DNA of 64,000 nt from Corylus avellana (Eukaryota > Streptophyta > Magnoliopsida > Fagales > Betulaceae). The DNA is taken from the NCBI RefSeq assembly GCF_901000735.1, contig NC_081545.1, positions 11,703,973-11,767,972 of the forward strand, read 5' to 3'. Of this stretch, positions 22,621 through 34,605 are shown piece after piece (the stretch's first letter is position 1; every line of letters begins with the position of its first letter). A program made the translations under genes and the position numbers. Under the pieces are notes generated by a model. It had not been told where the DNA came from and ran no database searches. It saw only the letters and a list, made by a program, of their open reading frames with translations.

Positions 22621-23647
22621 GGCTTCGTTTGTTTCACCGTAAAATGATTTACAAAAAATGTTCTCCGTATTTTCAGGTGTTTGGTGCGACGTAAAGTAAT
22701 AGTCAACGGAAAATATTTTCCCTTTGACCAAAAATTCTTCTTTAATTTTTGAAAAATGGTTTTCATTTTTAAAAACCGTAAACCATTTTCCGAATTTGAG
22801 CATCTTATTATCAAATTAATGGACCATGCCAAGACCCGCCCAGGACCTCGTCGGAACTTAACCAAAATCAGCCTGTGATCCAACTGGACCTGTCCGAGAT
22901 CTCGCTAGGACTCGCCCAGGACCTGCCCAAGACCTCGCCAGGACCAACCCTGGACTTGCCCGGGATCCCGCTGTGACCTACCCGGGACCTCGCTAGGACT
23001 CACCCAGGACCTGCTCGGGACTTGACCAAGACCCACCCAGGACACGACTGGACCTGCCCTGGACCTTGTTGGGACTCGCCCAAGACCTACTCGGGACCCT
23101 CCGGGACTCGCTCAGAACCTACCCAGGACCCTACTAGGACCTACCCAAGACCCTGCAGCGACTTGATTGGGACCCCGTCGGAACCAAATGTTGGAAAATA
23201 TTTTCCTTGAAATTGATTTCTTAGAAAATATTTTCCTTGAAAATGATTTCTTAGAAAACATTTTCCAGTATTTGGCATGTACGGAAAATCAGGGCGGCCC
23301 CTCACGTCGAAAAATGTTTTTAGCAAAAAAACATTTTCTGGTATGTGGTGTGTACGCAAAATCATGTTAAGCACTAAATTACAAAAATGTCCCTGTCGGG
23401 TCTTAGGCGGGTCCTGCCAGGGTCCCGAGCTGATCCTGGCGGGGTCTCGATAGGGTCTGGGGGGTCTGGGCAGGTCCCAGGCGAGTCGCAGTTAGGTCCA
23501 TGCGGGACTCGGTTAGGATACCTTTAAGACTTGTCTAGGACATTTTTGTAATTTAGAGAGTTTAATATGATATATATATATAATTTTGATTTTTTGTATG
23601 CGCCAAACACCACACAGAAAACATTTTACGTTGAAATAAACGGAGCT
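22621..23647. mobile_element. Harbinger-like element with 11-bp repeats (copy B)
   Basis: This is the counterpart of 7135-8161 and looks identical in the parts I compared, including both arms of 11-bp units. It is flanked by TAA at 22618-22620 and 23648-23650. Here its right end is followed by single-copy flank. Confidence 0.65.
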
Positions 23648-24021
23648 TAAGTGTTACAACATTAAAAAGTCATCTAGCTGGAGAGTTTGACATAAAAAAT
23701 TTAGAGACAATTAATCAAATACTTGGAAATAATAGTAAATAGAGACAAAAAGAGCAAGAAAATATGGATAACTCAAGTTTATGTCGAAAAAGTTGTGTTG
23801 CTTCAATATGTAAACTTGAAGCTAGTTAGTACCCGTTTTTTGTTGGTTGTAAATAGTTTTTTGATCAATCTTCAACATATGAAGCAGAAGTAGGAACATA
23901 TGGTTGCTTAGTTATTTACAACATATGGTTGCAAATAATATGTCTAATGCACCATAATAATAATAATAAAAAGCTTTATGCTCATTTTAGTTTGTAGTAT
24001 ACTAGAAATTGTTTAGTAGTA

Positions 24022-24800
24022 GGAATAGTCGGGAAACCCTAGGTGGTAGGGGAGGAGGGAAACCCCCCTCCCCCCTCTCTTCCTTTCTCTTCCCCTCTTT
24101 TCTTTCCTCCTTTGCTTAGATCCGTCGTCCAAACTCTCTACCAGCCTGTCATGTTCTCTGCACCGCCATCCTACTAGACTTGATGGAGTTTCTAGATCAT
24201 TCATTTTTTTTTTCTTTCCCAGAATCATATTTGGCTTTCTCCATCAGTTCCGTCCATCCACGCTACCGCTCACCGTGCTCTCCGGCCACCCTGTCTTCCA
24301 GCTGCCAGCCTTCATGCATCATTCTGCCAGCCATGCGCCATCGTGTTAGCAATGTCATCACTGAGAGTGGGGTGTTTTTTTACTTTTTTATTTTTTATTA
24401 TGTATTTTCGTTTTTTCTTCTAAATAAGATAAGTATGTTGTTGCTCTGGTTGTAGCAGGTCTTGAATTTGTTATTTTCTTAGGTTTTACTTAAGAATATC
24501 GACATGGTTTCTAGTAGGTCTTTTGTTTTCTTCTGGTTTTTTTCTGTGAGCAAACTATATGAGTTATCAAGTTTATGGAAGAATTGTCATTGATGAAAGG
24601 GACAGCGACCAAAGACGTGATTGTGATGATGACATTTCTAAGGTATTGTTTTGTAATAACCCTAGAAGCTATTGGATATGTCATAAATAGTGTTGGGGTT
24701 GTAGAGTTTTCAACTTATATCTTTGGCATTGAATGATGGAGCATTTTGCTCTAGATTGATTTTATATCAATAAAAATAACTTGTTTGTTCAAAAAAAAAA
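24022..24800 (+). other. Retroposed cDNA-like segment ending in poly(A) (copy B)
   Basis: This is the counterpart of 8720-9504, with the same AATAAA and a shorter, interrupted A tail (near 24791-24805). The interior differs by a handful of substitutions. Function is not recognised. Confidence 0.35.
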
Positions 24801-25611
24801 GAAAAGTATGTAAGAACATGGAAAATATGGGTATAAACTATTAGCCTCATGTTAAGTGGATTCTTCTTTATTTGAAGAATACTATTAATACTTCTATTAT
24901 TTTATAAGGGCTAGAATATCAAGACTTGGTTAATTATGCAAATGTAAATTTTGTATATAAGTATTATAATTAGAGAAGGTAAAAAAAATGCTGCATATCT
25001 TTTCAAAGAAGATTTGGTTTAAAAAATACTGGATTAATTAATTATTTATTTATTTTTTTGGATACTGGGTTAATTAGTCATGAAGCAATTTAAAATGACC
25101 ATTCATCGTGACAGTTAGAATGCGTGGCAATTGGTAAAAGGACAATATCCTTTCCTTCTTAAGACAGTAGAGCTAGCACAAGCTAATTTTATCGCACAGA
25201 TAAATGATAAAACTCATTCTCTCAATTATTTTTCAATTATCTCTGTATAGTGAATGAGTGAATCTATTATTAAATTTTTGTGGGACTCACATGACTCTAC
25301 AAATTCAATGGTAAATCTATTAAATTTGCCAAAAATAGATAATTGAAAGATGGTTAACAAAATGATGTGTAGCATGCCTCTATTGCAAAAGATCTACTGA
25401 TCTACACTAGTAGATCAAGGATAGGAATTTTCTTCCTAAAATACATTAATTTGTTCTTAGAGCAAGCGATTTTTACGTGTATTTTTTAGAATGCAAGTGA
25501 GAATCACATATTATAAAAATATTTGTCAATTTAATAGATTAAATTGGAAGAAAGTCATTTAACCCACTTTAAAGGAAAATTTTGCTCATATATAAAAAAA
25601 AAAAAAAAAAA

Positions 25612-25925
25612 GGGAAAATGTAGTTTACCCCCTGAAGTTTCAAGGGTTTTTCAATTTTAACCTTAAAGTTTAAAAATTGGCAATCTACCCCCTTGAAGTT
25701 TCAAAAATTGGCAATTTAAACATTCCGTTTAATTTTTCCGTTAAATTGAACAGAAATTTTTTTAAAAAAGCCTGAAGGTAATGATGTAATTTCATAGATT
25801 TTCGGAAAAATTTAACGGAAGGTTTAAATTGCCAATTTTTGAAACTTCAGGGGGTAGATTGCCAATTTTTGAACTTTGGGTTTAAAATTGAAAAACCTCT
25901 GAAACTTTAGGGAGGGTAAATTATC
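25612..25925. mobile_element. Complete hairpin MITE (copy B)
   Basis: The left arm (from GGGAAAATGTAGTTTACCC) and right arm (ending AGGGAGGGTAAATTATCA) are inverted repeats of about 125 bp; both carry AAAAATTGGCAATCTACCCCC and CAATTTAAACMTTCCGTT in opposite orientations. The centre is short and AT-rich. The layout matches the family at 43590, 53353 and 57994, which show 9-bp target duplications. There is no coding capacity; a transcript would form a long double-stranded stem. Confidence 0.7.
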
Positions 25926-26045
25926 ATAACTAGAATTGTTAATTCTCGGAAATATTTAACAAGTGTAAATGGTTAAAATAACACAATCGTACCAAATCCA
26001 TTAACTTAACCTTTTAGGTTGAGTATTGTCTATATATATACTTGA

Positions 26046-26316
26046 GGCCCGTTTAGGTTTTTAATTTTAAAAAGTGCAATCTAAAAATGTGCAACGTGAT
26101 TTTTAAAAATGCAGTTAAGAATTTGGTAAAATCGCAATTTAACTTTTAAAATTGTGTTTTTTTAAAAAAGCACATACTTGCCTGCTTTTTGAAAACATAG
26201 ATTTTCTGCGTTTTCAAAACACAATTTTTTTAAAACCCAGTCCCAAACGATCTATTTTTTACTATTTAATTTAAAATCGCATTTTTTATCTACGAATTGT
26301 AATCTCAAACGCACCC
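26046..26316. mobile_element. Second Tourist/Harbinger-like MITE (copy B)
   Basis: This is the counterpart of 10781-11052 with the same GGCCCGTTTAGG left end and AAACGCACCC right end, followed by TTA. Confidence 0.55.
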
Positions 26317-28624
26317 TTATTAAGATGTTAATCTCCTCTATGTTAATTAAAAGAATCATAGGGTTGCATATTGGTTTCTAAGAACTTCAGGGCTTCGGTG
26401 GCTTGTACTGCTTTCATGGGACCACCCACTAGAAGATCATATTTCAAATGATATTGTACTCATCAAGCAATGCCGTATTAGAAGATTACAAATTATCTTT
26501 TTGCTTAATTGGAAAGCAAAGCTAAAGCACCCACTCTATCTCTCTCTCTTTGTTATAAATTTATAATGGTGAATCAAACATAAGCTATCCTTTCATGGAG
26601 AAGAGGTAGGGACCATCCAATTCCCATGGAGAGAGAAAGAGAGAGTCCACATAATGCCCAAACAAAGAATTAAGTATTCATGAAAATCTAGACAAGCTGT
26701 ATTAAGGGAAACCAAGAATCCAAGATCAACATCATCTTTTCCTTTTATTTATTTATTTTTTATTTATTTATTTTTTTCTTTTCCTTTTTATTTTTTTCTT
26801 TTTTATTTTCTATTTATTGGCGCTTGGATGGGAAGGTTACCATCAAATTATATGAGCACTAGTTGTTCCACTATGGAAAAGAACATACAATTAAGCAATA
26901 CGAGAAGAATCCGGTTGGTGATTGAATGATTTATGGTTATAAATGCATTGAATTATTGGTTGATTAGATTGGGAAGAAAGAAATGATAAGGACTTGTTTT
27001 TTCTTTTTTAGTATTCGTAGATGATGACAAAGACTTTTTCAAGATAAAGAATTGGAACATTCAAAAGAAGATCCATCTTCAACTTGGTTTATCACTAGCT
27101 AGAACGGTTCAAATGAAAAGTCACTTTAATATATATATATATATATATATTAATTAAAAAAAGAAGAAGATGTTCTTATATCTCTTAAGTTCCCAAATTG
27201 ATGGAGTTTTTGGTTCAACATAAAATGTTTTTGATTGAAAAATATTTCGATTAAAACAATGTATTTATTTATTATTATTTTACAAAAAGATCGTTATAAT
27301 ATCTCTTGGTTTCCAAATTGATGCTCGTTAAACGTAAAATGTTTTCAGTTGAAAAGTATTTTAATTTAAACAATTTATTTTTTATTTTTCTATTTTTTTA
27401 TTAAAAAAGATCGTTCTTGTATCTCTTAGTTTCCAAATTGATACAGTTTAGTTTAACGAAAAATCTTTTCGGTTGAAAAATATTTTCAGTTGAGATAATT
27501 TTTTGAAAAATTATTTCAAGTAAAAATATTGTTTAGCATTTGGCTCAACAAATATTTCTTATATTTTTCATTCAATAATATTAACCTATAAATAGAGGTG
27601 GAACTAAATGATTGATTAGGATCTTCAATCCTTCCAAGCCACAATGTCTACCCCAATATTGATTAACAATGATCGTATATTTTTATAGAATATATATTAC
27701 TTGCAAGGAAGAGCGAGAGACTACAGAAACAAGCTACGGAAGAAACGAGTTTGTGAGAATAGAACGCTTTCAAGAGTAAGATTGAGATCCAGTATAATTT
27801 ACTGCCCATATTATTTAACCCGGAAGTATTGAAGTGCGGTGAAAAATTCTTCGTGTTGTTCAATATGAAATCATGTATTTAGAGCACAATTTTACAAGTA
27901 TTCTATAATTTTTAAGCCTTTCAAAACCGTTATATTTTGGAGAAATTAGTAAAAATAAAATAAAGACCTATGCCATGCCTTGTTCGTTTTGTAAGACTTG
28001 GATTTCAGGCCAATACGTATACAGTAGAATTTATACATTGGGTTTTGGGTTACACCCATTAGAGGCCCAATATTTTTTAATAAAAAATAATTCGCTGAAA
28101 ATTGGAGGCCCAAATAGGCCTCAACAATTTTGGATCCCGTTGGACTGGTTCCATCGGTAAAGACTACTCATTTTGAGATTATCTATTTCAATTGGAAAAT
28201 AGTTGGGTACTAAATTTTTTATTATAATTTAAAAAAAAAACATTATGTGATAGTATTTTTAATGGTGAAAAAAAATGAGCAGCAAAATTTGATAAATAAA
28301 TATAATTGTTTAAAAATAGACGTTACAATTGTTACATCAATTTGTAAAAAACTTATAATAAAAATTGTAGTACTTAAGAGTACTTATTTCAATCTTTATA
28401 GCAGCGGTTACATAATTTTATAAAAAATTTAAAAATTGTACTACGAGTACCCATTTCAATTTCTTTAAGAAATGAAAAGAAAAGGTACCTCACTCCTTTT
28501 TCATTAAATTAGTTTAAATATTCAAAAGGGTCTTCCGTCTTCCACCTTAGTGAAAGAAAGAGTGTTGAATTAGCACGTGATATATATATGAGTGTGTATG
28601 TGTGTGTGTGTGTTTATGTATGAT

Positions 28625-29075
28625 AACTTCACTTAGAATCCCTAAATTATCACTGTTTTGAGAAAATTTTCAAATTTTAAAAACTCTTAATTTCACCCTC
28701 TAAACTTTCAATTTGATGCAATTATCTCATCCCGTCACCACAAAAAAGATCAAATTACCCTTCAATTTTTTTTTTTAATTTTTAATTTGAAATTAAGGGT
28801 CAATTTGAAATTTTATAAAAATGTTAAGGATATAAAGATTATTTTATCACTTTTAATGTCCAGAAATTGACGGAGGGGTACATTGAGGGGTGGAACTAGA
28901 ACTTTTAATTTGGGGGAGCAAAATTATATATATATTTTAAAAGAAATTTTATTTTTTTGGGAGGCCACCCGAGGCTTATGGTAGTCCCGCCCCAGGGTAC
29001 ATTGTATCAAATTGAAAGTTTAAGATGTAAAATTGAGAGTTTTTAAAATTTAGAAATCTTCTAAAAAAGAGTGAT
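28625..29075. mobile_element. Hairpin element with a nested hAT MITE (copy B; hidden by N in copy A)
   Basis: The left arm (about 28640-28725, with AATTATCACTGTTTTGAG and TTTTAAAAACTCTTAATTT) pairs with the right arm (about 28998-29075, with AATTGAGAGTTTTTAAAA and AGAGTGATAATCC). This gives a long imperfect stem, the same general architecture as the other hairpin MITEs but with different arm sequence. A 111-bp hAT MITE sits in the loop. Confidence 0.6.
28886..28996. mobile_element. Short hAT-type MITE of the AGGGGYGGA class
   Basis: The left end AGGGGTGGAACTAG and the complement of the right end, CCTGGGGCGGGACTA, are inverted repeats. GTACATTG flanks it on both sides (28878-28885 and 28997-29004), a perfect 8-bp target duplication as made by hAT transposases. 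It is non-coding. Confidence 0.7.
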
Positions 29076-29369
29076 AATCCAGGAATGGATATACCTTATT
29101 GGAACCAATTTTCGAGCATCTTTTTCACCTTGTTGTAAAGACTTTCATTTTACATTGTACCGTGAATATTCGTAGTAGTCTGCATCAACATCATATCTTG
29201 GATATACATTAAAGAGTAACTTTTATAAGGAGGTGGTATAAACCCACCTCTTTTGCCCACCACTCATCAAGTAACACCCCAGCATTTTAGGATAAACTTA
29301 AGTTTAAGGAAAAAAAACACTACCACACTAGATTATTCTACCTAAACTCTAAAAAATCAACATTATTTG

Positions 29370-29650
29370 TTTTTTTTTTTAAAAAAAAAAAACAAAAATT
29401 GATGGGGTGGTTGGTGAGCCACCCCATGGGCTAGGGTTGCCGAGCGGGCCACCCCTAGGCCATGGGGTGGCCGGCGAGCCACCCCATGCGGGCCACCCCC
29501 AGCCCATCTGGGGTGGCTCGCCGGTCACCCTAGATGGGTTGGATGTGGCCTGCGTGGCCACCTCCGCCCATGGGGTAGCCCCCCCACCACCCCAGATGGG
29601 CTGGGGGTGGTGGCGAACCACCTTCAGCCCTGCAAATATTCTTAACAAAA
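29370..29650. repeat. GC-rich palindromic cassette (copy B, longer form)
   Basis: This is the counterpart of 13780-14040. The GC-rich core contains extra alternating GGGGTGGCC / GGCGAGCCACCCC units near 29400-29515, so the two haplotypes differ in the number of palindromic units. A/T homopolymers flank it on both sides. Confidence 0.5.
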
Positions 29651-29919
29651 AAAAAAAAGAAATAAACCTAAATAATTTGGTGTTTTTGTTCTTATTTGGG
29701 TTTGTGCAGTAATCCTAGGTGGTAGCTTCTTATTGGTGGGCACAAAGAAGGTAGTTTACACTACATCCTTATAGAAGTATCTTCGCCCTCAAGCAATAAA
29801 CTCTACATTTAGAGAATATCTTGTCCATTTTTTTTTTTTTTTTGGTAAGATCTTGTCCATTTAAACTTATACATAAAACATTGTGTTTTTTTTTTTTTTT
29901 TTTTTAGTTTCACTTAAGC

Positions 29920-30392
29920 TCCGTTTGTTTTTTTGCATAAAATAATTTTTGAAAAATATTTTTCAAATTCTTTAGTAATTTATGCAACGAAAAATAATAT
30001 TCAATGAAAAACATTTTCAGTTTGACCGAAAAAATTTCATTAACTCCACCGGGACACTATCAGGACTTTGTTGGGACCCAGCTTGGACACTGTTGGGATA
30101 CTATTGATGCCAGCCAAGACACCGTTGGGACACTATAGGGACTCCGCTAGAACACCGTTAGGACTTTGCTGGGACCCGACTTGAACATTGTCGAGACTTC
30201 ACTAGGACCCGCCGAAACTCTGCTAGGACTTGGCCAAGACTTTATTTGGACACTACCGAGACTTGGCCAAGACTCCTTCGAGACCGATCTAGAACTTTGT
30301 TGGGACATCGGTAGGTCCCCACGAGACCTGGCCTAAACAATGTCGCTCCCTGCGCGGGACTCCTTTGGGACACCATTGGGAATTTGGGATGG
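29920..30392. mobile_element. Left part of the second Harbinger-like 11-bp-repeat element (copy B)
   Basis: This is the counterpart of 14290-14770. Here the terminus reads AAGCTCCGTTTGTTTTTTTG, closer to the 7135 element end. The GGGACACTGTT-type array ends abruptly at the LTR start at 30393. Confidence 0.55.
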
Positions 30393-30814
30393 TGTTAGAG
30401 ATAATATATAGGTTGTCCCACATTGCCTAAGTAAGGAGAGGCTTTGGCCATTTGCTTGTATAAAAGCCTCATCTTCTTGTCCAACATTGGTATGGAATGA
30501 AACCCATTCCTCGTGTGCTCTCTATAAATAGAGAATACTCTTATGTATTTATATCAACTCAATAAAAGCAAGATGTAGCCTATAGGGCTTTAGTGTGTAA
30601 ATCTAGGCATATTGCCGAAAAACCTTTTTTTTTTTGACAAGTCCGCACAAGAGGGGAGAGGAGGATTCGAATTAGTGACCTCTACTTCATTAGGCATGAT
30701 CCCAGCCGATTAAGCTACCTTTTGAGGACATTGGCGAACCACCTCAATCTTATCGTCTCTTTCTATTCTCTTGTTCATTATTCCACTTTATATTTCCACA
30801 TTATGAAATCTTAT
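30393..30814 (+). mobile_element. Ty1/copia-type LTR (copy B) with nested SINE at about 30624-30728
   Basis: This is the counterpart of 14771-15197, starting TGTTAGAG and followed by TGGTATCGAAGC at 30816. The minus-strand SINE inside has a shorter T tail than in copy A and the same B-box (GTCACTAATTCGAAT). Confidence 0.65.
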
Positions 30815-30815
30815 A

Positions 30816-32254
30816 TGGTATCGAAGCTAATAGGCTAACGCCAATTATTAAATTCTAGGTTACTTCTTTTGTTTATATTTCCTGTAATTTCTTAGTTCTT
30901 TTGTTTCTATTTCCCTTTAATTTCTTTTTCTTCGTTTTGAATTGTTTTCACAATCACGAAACCTTTTGCAAGTTTATTTTTGTTGTTGCACAGACTTGTT
31001 TTTTCTATTGCACAAAAGCCTTGGCATTTTCTTTTGCCGTTGTATTTTGGGTGTTGGTAGCACTCGTTTTCGCTGGTTAGAATACGAGTGGGGTTCTTTT
31101 CACCCATCGCAATAGTCCTCATTGGTTAGGGGCCACCATTTGCATCACCATAGTTGTGCTACTCGTCCTTCGCGGCCTTTGTCGGACCGTATTTTGGAAA
31201 ACTAATACCAGAATTAGGTCCACAACATTTATATTGAAAGATCTGTGAAAGATCCGTCACCACCAACCATCACATGCTCCACCTGAATATGCTAACTAAA
31301 CTTTCACGCTCTTCCACACGCCGTCGATCAATCTCTACGCACCTCACGCTCTGTCACCATTACATTTTTCGACTCTCTGTTTGATAGATCTCCCTTCAGC
31401 GACTCTTGAATTGCCGACCACATCTCCATCAGACCTGTGACTCACCCTCACGGGCCGCTACAAGTCCTTGTCGTTCCGACACAGTTGGTTTGCCACAGCC
31501 CACCATGGTGGTCAGTTTGATTTTCTTTGCCCTCTGATGGATAGATCTCCCTCTAGTGACTCCAGAACAGTTAGCAACATCTCCATCGGCCTTGCTACGC
31601 GCCTCCACGCGTTGCTCCAACATCTGCGCATCTTCTCCATGTGCCCAGGCACTCCCATTTTGCCAAGCGTTCACCACACACGCTAGACGCTTCCTTCAGC
31701 CACGTCACCCTTACTTCCACATCAACCCTAGTGCCACGACAACACCATTGCCACGTCAGACTCGTGTCCCAAGCGCTCTGTTCCTTTAAAAAAATAAAAA
31801 AATAAAAAAATTACCAGGTTAGGAACGGGTCAACCCACCAAGATCCAACATTCTCAACCCGGACCATTTGGATCACTTATTTTTGGGTCATTAAGGCCAT
31901 TGTATCTAAGCCCTCATTGAGGGTCCAAGTCACTTTAGCCTATTATGCTCATTCCAACCGAGTTCAAGCCCAAATCCATGGGCTAGTTCCCTAGGTTAGC
32001 ATGCCCAAGCCGATGGCCTATCCAAGAAGGTCACAACCCATGTCTCAGGCCCATTTCTACTGCCCAACACGTTCACTGTCTGCTGCCACCTGTTGCCGCC
32101 ATGTACCTTTTCCGGCTGCCACCTACCGCCTATCTTCAGTGACTTTTCCAGGAAAAAAATAATAATAATAATAATAAAAGGTCAAAGATGACCACAAAAG
32201 AGGCCAAAAATGCCCACAAAAGAGGCCAAAGTTGCCCACATTATTTTAGCCCAT
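30816..32254 (+). other. Truncated copia internal region (copy B)
   Basis: This is the counterpart of 15199-16575, non-coding. It carries small indels, including an extra CTTTTGTTTCTATTTCC-like repeat near 30897 and an extra AGAGGCCAAA unit near 32200. Confidence 0.4.
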
Positions 32255-32883
32255 TGATGCAGCGTGACTTAGTGGGCTGCAGCGAATAACAACAATAAGG
32301 AACATATATGTATTTCTAGATCTTCATTCTATTAAGTAATCTAAGAAATCTTCTCTAAAACGCTAGATACTCTCTAAGTTTTGAAGGAAAACTGAAAAAC
32401 GCTCAACTCTGAGATTTCGTATTGAACAAAACTCATATATAATCAACAACTTTCCGTTTTTGGAGGCTATAAGCATGTATTTATAACCCCAAGACTCCTA
32501 AACCTAATAAAACTACGAATTAGAATTAGAATTGAACTTCTACGATGCCCGTCCGGACGACACTTAAGTCTGTACGGACGCCCACGACATAACACCTAAA
32601 AACCCATGAAAAGCTACGGAGCTTGTCCAGATGAGGATATCTTGTTCGGACGGGACATATCCCCGTCCGGACGGTCACCTAAAATACACACAAAAACCAT
32701 ATGGCAGTCTAGACGGGACATAAGGCCGTCCGAACGGTCCTTCACATAAAGTGTAAAAAACCCTAAATAAACGTAAGCATTCGGATGGTCTCTAGACAAG
32801 GACTTTACACAAGGCTCTCGGGTTGAGGACCGTCCAGACTGGCTGTAGACGAGGTTGCAAACGAGGCTCGTTGATCTACATCA
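32255..32883 (-). mobile_element. Ty3-type 3' LTR (copy B)
   Basis: This is the counterpart of 16576-17201, with TGATGCAG and CTACATCA ends and the polypurine tract directly to the right. A remnant of internal sequence runs to about 33120. Confidence 0.65.
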
Positions 32884-33322
32884 TTCTCCCCAGATTGGAG
32901 AGAATTTGCCCTTGAATTTGGACTATCCTTTCCACGGTTCTTCAGGTGCCTTGTCAACTCATTCCATTTTCCTCTCCTCATGATCAAGATAAGACAACAC
33001 CTCACAACAAACGTGATGATCAAGACAAGGTGGCCTCACACGCAGATTTTTGTAAGTCAGTTTTGGTTTTTTGTTGTTCTTAATGTCTATGCAGATTTTT
33101 TGTTTTTATCTGCAGAAGGCTGCAATAGATGTAGTCCAACTTGTCATCTATTCACTGAATCTTACGCAATGGGATTGCACAAAAATTCAATTCGAAGTTC
33201 ACTCCACCTATCTCACCTAAAGCCATCTAAAAAGACATTAATGATGCATACCAAACAAGCTGAAAACTTAATTTCAAAGAAAAATATCCAAACAACAACT
33301 TAAAAATCAAAAAGAAAACAGC

Positions 33323-34537
33323 TCACCAATTATTATTATTATTATCTACAATAAAAGCGTAATCCCTCCCTCCATGGATGGAATGAGAAGTGGGTGTGTA
33401 AGCTAAAACTTGTAAAGATTCCTTTACCCTATCAATATCATTATCACCAACCTCTACTTTTGTTACTGTATTTGTAAATGGGTCATAATAAACCAGCTGC
33501 CCCTCGTGGTTCTCCATGAACAACTCTCCGTTCTTCCAAAAACCCAACGGCCATTCCAGACCCGGAAAAGCTTCAATCCTCAGAAGCTGAGTCCACGATT
33601 CCTTTACACCAAATTCAAGCAAAACCCATAAATCAAACGATTTCCCCTCCCATTTGCTTTCATTGCGCACAACAAGCATGGCGACCGATTCGTTTAGCAC
33701 CGTGAGAGCCCTCACATAACTGCGCCTCCCAAGAACACTAGCGTCCGGCAACGGCGTCGTTCTGAACACCTCCTCGCTCACATCGAAAGCAATAATCTTT
33801 TCATCCTCGGCACGGCGTGACGTCCACCAGAAACAAACCCCATATGCGTATGCCCACCGACACCGTGAATTGGGTGTATTGGAATCGGGCACCTCTCCAT
33901 CGACGGTGAGATTTCTCCAAGAACCGCCGCTTCTTAGACTATACACGTCCGCTACCCGGTTCAGAGAAAGAACCGGCGGTTCACGATCCATAACATAACG
34001 AATCCGCATAACCTTAAACTCATTTCGTTTGTGGTCGAAGCCAAAACTAACAGTGTCCGCCCTGGACGCGCCAGGCAGGGCCTTCAGCTCTGAAGTGGCG
34101 GGGTTCCAGACAAAAATGTCGCCGCCAGCGAAGTAGTCAAAAAGGCAGAGCAAGCCATTACAGGAACCCACAATGCTTAACCCGCGTGTGCTTCGTATGG
34201 GAATATTTTGAGGGGTTTGGGAGGCGGAGGAAAGGGTTTGGTAGGAGAGGAAAGAGCAAGTGTCCGTTCTGGGTATCGATGCGGTGGTGCGTTTTACGAG
34301 GAGGAGGTGATGGGGGGCGGCGGCGGTGGTGAGAATGGAGTGGTTGAGGAGGTTTTTGGATACGTAATTGGGGGTGCCGATGAGGGAGAGCCAGGATTTG
34401 CAGACGGATCTGAATCGGAGAAGAGACTTTGGAGGCAGCCTGGAGAGGATTTTCAGAACCACATCCTCAGGGAGAAAGGTTGTTGGTTGGTTGGTTTCAA
34501 TTGTAGAGGAAAGCTGGTGATTGTGACACGATCGCAT
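33323..34537 (-). CDS. F-box protein with F-box-associated domain (copy B)
   Basis: This is an intact 404-residue frame from the ATG at 34537, the same protein as 17609-18823 except residue 5, which is His (CAC) here and Asn (AAC) in copy A. That is the only coding difference I could find in 1.2 kb. The F-box (LPEDVVLKILSRLPP) and FBA motifs are unchanged. If the two blocks are alleles, the genome has one such gene at this locus and this is its second allele. Confidence 0.9.
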   Translation of the reverse strand: MRSCHNHQLSSTIETNQPTTFLPEDVVLKILSRLPPKSLLRFRSVCKSWLSLIGTPNYVSKNLLNHSILTTAAAPHHLLLVKRTTASIPRTDTCSFLSYQTLSSASQTPQNIPIRSTRGLSIVGSCNGLLCLFDYFAGGDIFVWNPATSELKALPGASRADTVSFGFDHKRNEFKVMRIRYVMDREPPVLSLNRVADVYSLRSGGSWRNLTVDGEVPDSNTPNSRCRWAYAYGVCFWWTSRRAEDEKIIAFDVSEEVFRTTPLPDASVLGRRSYVRALTVLNESVAMLVVRNESKWEGKSFDLWVLLEFGVKESWTQLLRIEAFPGLEWPLGFWKNGELFMENHEGQLVYYDPFTNTVTKVEVGDNDIDRVKESLQVLAYTPTSHSIHGGRDYAFIVDNNNNNW

Positions 34538-34605
34538 TTTCGGTGTTTGGTAGAAGCTCGCTTGAGAGAACGGTGAATTGTCTAACAATGGCTGAGAGTG
34601 TGGCA

